A stretch of DNA of 64,000 nt, taken from the NCBI RefSeq assembly GCF_001698205.1, contig NZ_CP016591.1, positions 124,001 through 188,000 of the forward strand, given 5' to 3'. A program made the translations under genes and the position numbers. Position 1 is the first letter of the stretch. Every line of letters begins with the position of its first letter. The notes beneath the pieces are model-generated. The model was not told the origin of the DNA. It was given only the letters and a program-made list of their open reading frames with translations, and did not search any database. This document shows positions 58,102 to 64,000 of the stretch, one piece after another. The stretch is from Tsuneonella dongtanensis. Its GTDB lineage: Bacteria; Pseudomonadota; Alphaproteobacteria; Sphingomonadales; Sphingomonadaceae.

Positions 58102-60294
58102 TCAATTGCTCGGTTGGCGCTGACTCGTGACGGGTGGCGCAGGCGGCACGGCCGATTGGCGCGGCCGCGGTGACGGCTGCGGCGCAGGAGGCCTTCCACC
58201 GGTAGCGCGATTGAGGAAGTCGTCGCTGGCCGCCTGTGTCGCCTCGTCGACCGGGGCAGGCCGACGCGATGGCTGCCCGGGTATCTGCTCCCCTTCCACC
58301 GGGAACTGATCCGCCTGCGGGCCCTGCCCGGGACCCGGCCGCTGCGGTTCGACAAGATTGCCCGCGTCGTCGATGTAGTAATAGTCATCCGGGTCGCCCC
58401 CGAACATGTACTCCTCGTCCGGTTCGAGCTGCCAGTCGGGAAGCTTCAAATCGGTCTCGAACTGCTCGACCGGTCGATCCTTGACCGCATACCGCATGTA
58501 GGCTGCGAAGGCGCGTGCGGGAGCGGTTCCACCCTGCAGTCCGGGCACCGCCTTGGCGTCGTCGCGGCCCATCCACACGCCGGTGGTGATACCGCTCGAG
58601 AATCCGAGGAACCACCCGTCCTTGTTCGAGCTGGTCGTTCCCGTCTTGCCCGCGACCGGCCGGCCGATCTGTGCCGCGCGCCCGGTCCCGGTGCTCACCG
58701 CCGTCTGCAGCAGGTCGGTCATTCCGGCGGCCACGTAATCTGGGACAAGCCGCGTCGAACTCCGCTGTTCGTGCTGGTAGAGGAGGTCGCCATCGGTGGT
58801 GGTGACCTTGACGATGCCGTAGGGCTCCAGGCTGGTCCCGCCCGCGGAGACGCTGGCGAAGGCGCGGGTCATGTCCAGCACGCGGGTCTCGCTGCTGCCG
58901 AGAACCATCGAGGGATAGGTCGAAACGGGGGTCGTGATTCCGAACCGCCGGGCCATCGAGGCGACCGTACCGAAGCCGACCTCGTTGCCCAACTGCGCGG
59001 CGACCGTGTTTTTCGAATAAGCAAACGCCGTGCGCACGTCGATTTCGCCGGCGTACCCTCCGCCCGAATTGCGCGGGCTCCAGCCGTCGATCGTCACCGG
59101 CACATCCTTCACCCGGTCTTCAGGGGTGTAACCGGCCTCGAGCGCGGCGAGGTAGACGAACAACTTCCACGCAGACCCCGGCTGGCGGACAGCCTCGGTC
59201 GCGCGGTTGTAGTTCGAGGTGACGTAATCGGTCCCGCCGACCATCGCCAGGATAGCCCCATCGCGATCCATGCTGACGAGTGCCCCTTGCGTCCCCTTCG
59301 GGACGTTTGAGGAAATAGCCGTCGCGGCCGCCTGCTGCATGCCGACATCGAGCGTGGTCCACACCTCGATCGGTTCGAACGTCTCGGGCAGAAGTATCTC
59401 GAGCTGCGGCAGCGCCCAGTCGGTGAAGTAACGGACCGAGTTCTGGCTCGCGTCCTTCTTGAGCTTGACGGTCGAAGGGTCGACCTGCGCTTCGCTCGCG
59501 CTGATCCGTCCCTGCTCGCGCATGAGCCGAAGCACGACGTTCGCGCGGCCGACTGCCGCATCGACGTCTGCGGTCGGCGAATAGCGGCTCGGCGCCTTGA
59601 CCAGCCCGGCGATGATCGCCGCTTCGGCCACCGAGAGGTCGGTCGCGTCGTGACTGAAGAACTTGCGGCTGGCCGAATCGACCCCGTAGGCACCGCCGCC
59701 GAAGTAGACCTTGTTGAGATAGAGCTCGAGAATCTGCTGTTTCGAGAACTTGGTCTCGAGCGCCATCGCCAGCACGATCTCGCGCAGCTTGCGGTCAATC
59801 GAACGGTTGGAATTGAGGAACAGGTTACGCGCCAGCTGCTGGGTGATGGTCGAGGTCGCGCCCAGTCGGCGGTCGCCGGTGATCCAGACATACACGGCGC
59901 GCACGAGCCCGATCGGATCGATGCCGGGATGCGAGAAGAAGCGCCGGTCTTCTACCGAGACCATCGCGTCCTTCATGACTTCGGGGATCTGCGAGCTGTC
60001 GAGCCATTTGCCGTAGCTTGGCCCGAGTTCGACCAGTTCACTGCCGTCGCGCGCACGCACGACGATCGTCTGGCCCGGCTGCGTTGCCTTGAGCGCCGAA
60101 TAGCTCGGCAAGGAGCGCGCCGCGAATACCACCGCGAGCGCGAGGAAGATCACCCCCAGGATAGTGGCGCCGCCACCCCAGATGAGACCGCGGCGCACCC
60201 ACAGACGCCAGCCGGTCGGCTCGTCCTTGGGTGCCGCCGATTGTCGCCGTCGCTGCGTCTTGGCCGCCGCGCGCCGGCTTCCCCTCTCCGCCAT
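58102..60294 (-). CDS. penicillin-binding protein 1A family (class A)
   Basis: 730 residues. Short basic cytoplasmic start, one membrane helix (LIWGGGATILGVIFLALAVV), GT51 transglycosylase domain (VEDRRFFSHPGIDPIGLVRA; LELYLNKVYFGGGAYG), then the transpeptidase domain with the nucleophile motif GSAWK, SKN in YSKNTVAAQ, and KTGTTSSNKDGWF. A proline-rich tail of about 80 residues ends the chain. It polymerises and cross-links peptidoglycan. Length and tail match alphaproteobacterial PBP1 proteins. Confidence 0.94.
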   Translation of the reverse strand: MAERGSRRAAAKTQRRRQSAAPKDEPTGWRLWVRRGLIWGGGATILGVIFLALAVVFAARSLPSYSALKATQPGQTIVVRARDGSELVELGPSYGKWLDSSQIPEVMKDAMVSVEDRRFFSHPGIDPIGLVRAVYVWITGDRRLGATSTITQQLARNLFLNSNRSIDRKLREIVLAMALETKFSKQQILELYLNKVYFGGGAYGVDSASRKFFSHDATDLSVAEAAIIAGLVKAPSRYSPTADVDAAVGRANVVLRLMREQGRISASEAQVDPSTVKLKKDASQNSVRYFTDWALPQLEILLPETFEPIEVWTTLDVGMQQAAATAISSNVPKGTQGALVSMDRDGAILAMVGGTDYVTSNYNRATEAVRQPGSAWKLFVYLAALEAGYTPEDRVKDVPVTIDGWSPRNSGGGYAGEIDVRTAFAYSKNTVAAQLGNEVGFGTVASMARRFGITTPVSTYPSMVLGSSETRVLDMTRAFASVSAGGTSLEPYGIVKVTTTDGDLLYQHEQRSSTRLVPDYVAAGMTDLLQTAVSTGTGRAAQIGRPVAGKTGTTSSNKDGWFLGFSSGITTGVWMGRDDAKAVPGLQGGTAPARAFAAYMRYAVKDRPVEQFETDLKLPDWQLEPDEEYMFGGDPDDYYYIDDAGNLVEPQRPGPGQGPQADQFPVEGEQIPGQPSRRPAPVDEATQAASDDFLNRATGGRPPAPQPSPRPRQSAVPPAPPVTSQRQPSN

Positions 60295-60365
60295 CTACCT
60301 GTCCCGCACCCTCAATCCACCACGTGCGCGGGGTGCATAGGCCAAGTGGAACCCCGCGTGAACGG

Positions 60366-60770
60366 CTATTCCTTCGGCGCGAAGTTCAGCGCTGCAGAAT
60401 TGATGCAATAACGCAGGCCGCCCGCGTCGCGCGGTCCGTCCGGGAACACGTGGCCGAGATGCCCGGCGCAATTGGAGCAGACGACTTCGGTGCGGATCAT
60501 GCCATGGCTGAGGTCGCGGTGCTCCGTGATCGCGCTCCCTTCTGCCGGAGCGGTGAAAGCGGGCCAGCCGCAGCCGCTGTCGTACTTGTCGTCGCTTTCG
60601 AAGAGGCGCTGGCCACAGCCGGCGCACGAATACTCGCCCGGCGCGTAATTCCTGTCGTACTTGCCGGTGAAGGCCCGTTCGGTGCCCTTCTCACGCAGAA
60701 CGTGAAACTGCTCGGGGCTCAGCTTCTGCCGCCACTCTTCAGCGGTCAGGTTCGGGAAATCGATAGTCAT
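60366..60770 (-). CDS. msrB: peptide methionine-R-sulfoxide reductase
   Basis: 134 residues from the ATG at 60770. Zinc site CAGCG and CSNCAGHLGHVF, the GWPAF loop, and RYCINSAAL with the catalytic cysteine. It reduces the R form of methionine sulfoxide with thioredoxin. The GST gene lies 46 nt upstream on the same strand. Confidence 0.95.
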   Translation of the reverse strand: MTIDFPNLTAEEWRQKLSPEQFHVLREKGTERAFTGKYDRNYAPGEYSCAGCGQRLFESDDKYDSGCGWPAFTAPAEGSAITEHRDLSHGMIRTEVVCSNCAGHLGHVFPDGPRDAGGLRYCINSAALNFAPKE

Positions 60771-60816
60771 CGGCAGGTCTCCTTGCCGAGGAATATGGGG
60801 TGCCGACCGGCGCTCC

Positions 60817-61488
60817 TCAACCATCCACCTTGGCGTAGTGGGCGGGAGGCTGGATGACTTCCATCCGCTCGGTCAACAGGGGGCGGAAGCTCGGTCGGCT
60901 CTTGAACACGGCATACCAGCCTCGCGCCTCGTCGTGGCCGGTCCAGTCGATCCCCCCGAGATAGTCGGCGACCGAAATCTGCGCCGCCGCCGCAAGGTCG
61001 GCCAGGCTCATCGTCGATCCTGCAAGCCAGGCGCGGGTTTCGACCAGCCAATCGACGTACTCCAGGTGCTCGTGCGCCAGTTTCATCGCTTCGCGCAGGA
61101 CCCGGCTGTCGGGCGGCTGGCGCAGAACGATGCGCTTCTTCATTCGCTCGTGCAGCAACGGCGCAACCACGTCGCCGTAGAAGTTCTCGTCGAACAGCGC
61201 GACAAGGCGGCGGATCTCGGCCCGGTTGGCGGCCGTCCCGTTGATCATCGCCGACTTGTCGACCGTTTCTTCGAAGTATTCGCAGATCGCCCGGCTGTCG
61301 GCGAGGACGATCCCCTTGCCCTTGTCTTCGAGCACCGGGGTGCGGCCGGCTGCATTGAGGCGCCAGAAACCCTCGGACGGATCCCAGGGATTCTCGCGCC
61401 ACAATTCGTACCCGACGCCCTTCTCGCTCAGCAGCAGGCGGACCTTGCGGCTGAACGGGCAAAGGGGGAACTGGTAGAGGCGCCACAT
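60817..61488 (-). CDS. glutathione S-transferase family protein
   Basis: 223 residues from the ATG at 61488. A thioredoxin-fold N-terminal domain (LYQFPLCPFSRKVRLLL with a CPFS motif, TPVLEDKGKGIVLADSRAI) and an all-helical C-terminal domain (STMSLADLAAAAQISVADYL). The CPFS cysteine suggests an omega- or beta-like enzyme with thiol chemistry. Substrate unknown. It is followed by msrB, which may reflect a shared oxidative-stress role. Confidence 0.88.
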   Translation of the reverse strand: MWRLYQFPLCPFSRKVRLLLSEKGVGYELWRENPWDPSEGFWRLNAAGRTPVLEDKGKGIVLADSRAICEYFEETVDKSAMINGTAANRAEIRRLVALFDENFYGDVVAPLLHERMKKRIVLRQPPDSRVLREAMKLAHEHLEYVDWLVETRAWLAGSTMSLADLAAAAQISVADYLGGIDWTGHDEARGWYAVFKSRPSFRPLLTERMEVIQPPAHYAKVDG

Positions 61489-61557
61489 GACCCCGCGCTC
61501 ATGCACGACGCACGGGCGCAAATCCACCGGCAGGAAAGAATTAGACGGCGAAAACCG

Positions 61558-61989
61558 TCAGTAACGCGCGCTGGCTTCGTCCATCGCCGCGCGCATGCGC
61601 TCGGCCATCTCGCGCAAGGCGGGAATCATCGCGCCCATGCCGCCAGCCATCGAACCCATGGCGCCCATCATCCGCGGAAGACTCTCGCGGACCTTGCCGG
61701 GCACGTCCTCGGCATCGGGCGAAACGCTGCGCAGGGTCATATCGGGATCGACGTCGTCGGGATCTTCGCCAGCCGCTTCGGCGACTGCCTTGGCGAGCGG
61801 CGCAAGGGGAAGGTCGAGCAACGCTTCGCTCGCCGCGGCCATGCCTTCGGCAACGGCGGCCTGCATCGCCGGATTCTTGAGCGTGGACTCGATCTCGGAG
61901 GTAGCGATTTCGGTATCGCTCGCCTGCGCGAGCGCGGGCATCGGTGCCGCAATCGCAAGGACGGCAAGAGTACGGGTCAGGACGCGCAT
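61558..61989 (-). CDS. hypothetical exported protein, methionine/alanine-rich
   Basis: 143 residues from the ATG at 61989, which has GGAG 8 nt upstream (an ATG 6 nt earlier is also possible). A signal peptide (LAVLAIAAPMPALAQA) is followed by a low-complexity Ala/Met-rich chain with PRMMGAMGSMAGGMGAM. No family recognised. Could be a small periplasmic or metal-binding protein. Confidence 0.6.
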   Translation of the reverse strand: MRVLTRTLAVLAIAAPMPALAQASDTEIATSEIESTLKNPAMQAAVAEGMAAASEALLDLPLAPLAKAVAEAAGEDPDDVDPDMTLRSVSPDAEDVPGKVRESLPRMMGAMGSMAGGMGAMIPALREMAERMRAAMDEASARY

Positions 61990-62085
61990 GGGCATTGCTC
62001 CGGCGATCGAAAGGCTGACGAATCGGCGAACAGCATAGTTCATGCGCGCTTGCACCGCGCTGAACGGCCCGTTCAACCCGCCGTG

Positions 62086-62445
62086 TCAGAGCCCCGACGC
62101 GTCGAGAAGGAGAAGGCACGGCGGCATCGCGGCATCGAGCGCCGACCGGTCGGAAAGCAAACGTGCGTATTCGGAAATCGACGCCGCCACCGACTCGCGG
62201 CTGCGTCCCGTCTCGTCCATCACTTGCGCCGATGCGCGCACGAAGAATTCACGACCGCGCGTCCCGAGAACGGGCCAGTCGGTCTTCTCGCCGCGCCCCT
62301 GGATCGCCGAGCCGAGTGCGAACGCGGCCGAACACCGCAGGGCTGAAGCCTGTTGCAGTGACAGCGGCGCCTGTTCGGAAACGACTGGCTGAGCCACGGC
62401 CGGAACGGCGAGGAGAGCGAACGCAGGAAACAGGCGAAGGATCAT
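62086..62445 (-). CDS. hypothetical exported protein
   Basis: 119 residues. Signal peptide (LFPAFALLAVPAVAQ), then a helical mature part with two cysteines (RCSAAFALG; PPCLLLLD) that could form a disulfide. Family resembles small Sphingomonad secreted proteins of unknown role. Same strand as its left neighbour, about 100 nt away. Confidence 0.65.
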   Translation of the reverse strand: MILRLFPAFALLAVPAVAQPVVSEQAPLSLQQASALRCSAAFALGSAIQGRGEKTDWPVLGTRGREFFVRASAQVMDETGRSRESVAASISEYARLLSDRSALDAAMPPCLLLLDASGL

Positions 62446-62541
62446 GGCGCCGCTCTAGCCCGGCTCACCTGAACCGCGCCAGACCGCATTGACGATGGCG
62501 TTGCGCACCGCCATCGCGAGGGCAATCGAGGAGATGTCCGA

Positions 62542-63963
62542 ATGACCCAAGTGCCCCTGTCGATCGCCGGCGAAACCCTGAGTGGAGATGGCCGCGAAGT
62601 GGCCGACGTGCTCGACCCGTCGACCGGCGAGGCCATCGGCACCGTGGTCCACGCCACGACCGCCGATCTCGACCGCGCGCTCGACGCGGCAGCACGCGGG
62701 TTCAAGACGTGGCGAAACACTCCCGCCGACCAGCGCAGCGCCGTGCTGATGAAGGCCGCCGGCCTGATCCGTGAACGCGCGAAGGACATCGGCGCGAGTA
62801 TCACGCGCGAACAGGGAAAGCCGGTCAAGGAAGCGATCGGCGAGACGGTCTACTGCGCGATGCTGCTCGAATTCTACGCGGGCGAGATCAAGCGGCTTTA
62901 TGGCCGCACGCTGGTGCGTCCGGCAGGCAGCCGGGTGGAGGTCCAGTATCACCCGGTCGGCCCGGTCGCCGGGTTCGCTGCGTGGAACTTTCCGGCGCTC
63001 AACGTCATGCGCAAGATCGGCGGCGCGCTTGCCGCGGGCTGCTCGACGATCGTCAAGCCGTCGGAAGAAACCCCCTCGGGCGGGCTGGCGATGGTCCAGG
63101 CGCTGATCGATGCCGGAGTACCCGGCGAGGCAGTGCAATGCGTGTTCGGCGTCCCCGACGAGGTCAGTCGGCACCTCCTTGCCAGCCCGGTCATCCGCAA
63201 GGTGACCTTCACCGGCTCGACTGCGGTCGGCAAGCATCTGGCGAAACTCGCCGCAGACGATCTCAAGATCGCGACGATGGAACTCGGCGGACATGCCCCG
63301 GTCCTCGTCTTTGCCGACAGCGATATCGACAAGGCACTCGACACGATGACCGCGAACGCGTTCCGCAACGCCGGGCAGGTCTGCGTGAGCCCGACACGAT
63401 TCCTCGTGGAAGAACCCGTTTTCGCGAAGTTCCGCGACGGGTTCGTCGAGCGGACGAAGGCGCTCAAGGTCGGCAACGGCTTCGAGAAAGATATCGACAT
63501 GGGCCCGATGGCCAGCCCGCGCGGGCTCGAGCGCATGGAGAGCATGATCGGCGATGCAAAAACGCACGGGGCAAAGGTGCTCGCGGGCGGCGAACGCATC
63601 GGCAACCAGGGCTGGTTCCATGCGCCCACGGTGCTCGCGGAGGTTCCGACCGGGGCCGAGATCATGAACGAGGAGCCCTTCGGACCCGTTGCCATTCTCA
63701 ACTCCATGGCGGGCGAGGATGCGATGATCGAGGAAGCCAACCGGCTGCCCTATGGCCTGGCGGCATATGCCTGGACCCAGAACCCTGCGCGTCGCCGCCG
63801 CCTCGCGGCCGAGGTCGAAGCGGGCATGCTGGCGATCGACACGGGCGGCGTGTCCGCTGCGGATGCGCCATTCGGGGGGGTGAAGTGGTCGGGCTACGGC
63901 AGCGAGGACGGGCGCGAGGGCGTGCTCACCTGCATGGTCACCAAGACAGTGCACGAAGGGTAG
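62542..63963 (+). CDS. NAD(P)-dependent succinate-semialdehyde dehydrogenase family enzyme
   Basis: 473 residues. Coenzyme and active-site motifs: AWNFPALNVMRKIGG, TIVKPSEETPSGG, the glutamate in ELGGHAPVLVFAD, and the nucleophile in NAGQVCVSPTRF. It closes PFGGVKWSGYGSEDG. The family oxidises succinate semialdehyde and related aldehydes. AGGAGATG precedes the ATG. It is distinct from the alpha-ketoglutarate semialdehyde type at 13 kb, with which it shares only the fold. Confidence 0.87.
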   Translation: MTQVPLSIAGETLSGDGREVADVLDPSTGEAIGTVVHATTADLDRALDAAARGFKTWRNTPADQRSAVLMKAAGLIRERAKDIGASITREQGKPVKEAIGETVYCAMLLEFYAGEIKRLYGRTLVRPAGSRVEVQYHPVGPVAGFAAWNFPALNVMRKIGGALAAGCSTIVKPSEETPSGGLAMVQALIDAGVPGEAVQCVFGVPDEVSRHLLASPVIRKVTFTGSTAVGKHLAKLAADDLKIATMELGGHAPVLVFADSDIDKALDTMTANAFRNAGQVCVSPTRFLVEEPVFAKFRDGFVERTKALKVGNGFEKDIDMGPMASPRGLERMESMIGDAKTHGAKVLAGGERIGNQGWFHAPTVLAEVPTGAEIMNEEPFGPVAILNSMAGEDAMIEEANRLPYGLAAYAWTQNPARRRRLAAEVEAGMLAIDTGGVSAADAPFGGVKWSGYGSEDGREGVLTCMVTKTVHEG

Positions 63964-63966
63964 GCG

Positions 63967-64000
63967 TCAGCTGCAATCCCACTGGTAGGCGACGCGGCTG
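63967..64000 (-). CDS. possible C-terminal end of a gene running off the window
   Basis: The minus strand carries a TGA at 63967-63969 preceded by codons reading SRVAYQWDCS to the window edge. The composition is protein-like and the position right after the convergent dehydrogenase fits a neighbouring gene, but 11 codons cannot identify it. Confidence 0.3.
   Translation of the reverse strand, partial: SRVAYQWDCS

Noticed and set aside
1-64000. CRISPR array or rRNA genes
   Set aside because: No regularly spaced repeat series and no rRNA-like sequence were seen by eye.

Overview
The window looks like chromosomal DNA from a GC-rich alphaproteobacterium, most likely Sphingomonadales (Erythrobacteraceae or Sphingomonadaceae type). 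The grounds are a Sphingomonad-style TonB-dependent receptor, the hflK-hflC-degP order, an HWE-family histidine kinase, an SDHAF4 homologue and a Caulobacter-type oxidative pentose gene set. The lineage call is inferred from protein resemblance only.

Layout. (1) 1-17.9 kb is a catabolic region. It holds a leftward GH78 / RraA / GH2 set, and a rightward, tightly overlapping run of sugar-acid dehydratase, solute-binding lipoprotein, double CaiB/BaiF CoA-transferase, 3-hydroxybutyrate-dehydrogenase-like SDR, ABC ATPase and fused permease. A convergent operon follows with an FAH-family keto-deoxy-sugar-acid dehydratase, a sugar dehydrogenase and an alpha-ketoglutarate semialdehyde dehydrogenase. 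Dehydratase, XylX-like, XylB-like and semialdehyde dehydrogenase together make a nearly complete Weimberg-type pathway from aldose to 2-oxoglutarate; no lactonase is in the window. A BKACE and a hotdog thioesterase form a separate beta-keto-acid module. (2) 18.1-23.7 kb is a LysR-controlled cluster of TonB receptor, MDR reductase, alpha/beta hydrolase and VOC protein. (3) 24.06-41.07 kb is an array of two genomic islands in tRNA-Lys(UUU), marked by three identical 46-bp direct repeats. Island 1 (about 5.9 kb) has a tyrosine integrase, two lipoproteins, a catalytic-domain-only recombinase, a DUF3800 protein, a ribbon-helix-helix protein and a HUH-type Rep-like protein. Island 2 (about 11 kb) has its own integrase, an AlpA-like regulator coupled to a reverse transcriptase with an unusual YCDN motif, an EcoRII/Dcm/Vsr restriction-modification set, HEPN and GIY-YIG proteins, a serine recombinase, an HNH-like protein and a XRE regulator facing a perfect 20-bp palindrome. 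(4) 41.1-64 kb is mostly housekeeping: folK, aguB, SIMPL protein, msrA, an ethylene-receptor-like histidine kinase, rsmB, SDHAF4, P450, hemH, a molybdenum hydroxylase large subunit, mrp, hflKC, degP, two PilZ proteins, PBP1A, msrB, a GST and a semialdehyde dehydrogenase.

The most promising undescribed material is in the tRNA-Lys islands: the AlpA-RT pair beside the restriction system, the HEPN / membrane / GIY-YIG neighbourhood, and the HUH protein with an adjacent dyad. Next come the split oxidative pentose pathway with its BKACE module, and the ethylene-receptor-like kinase.
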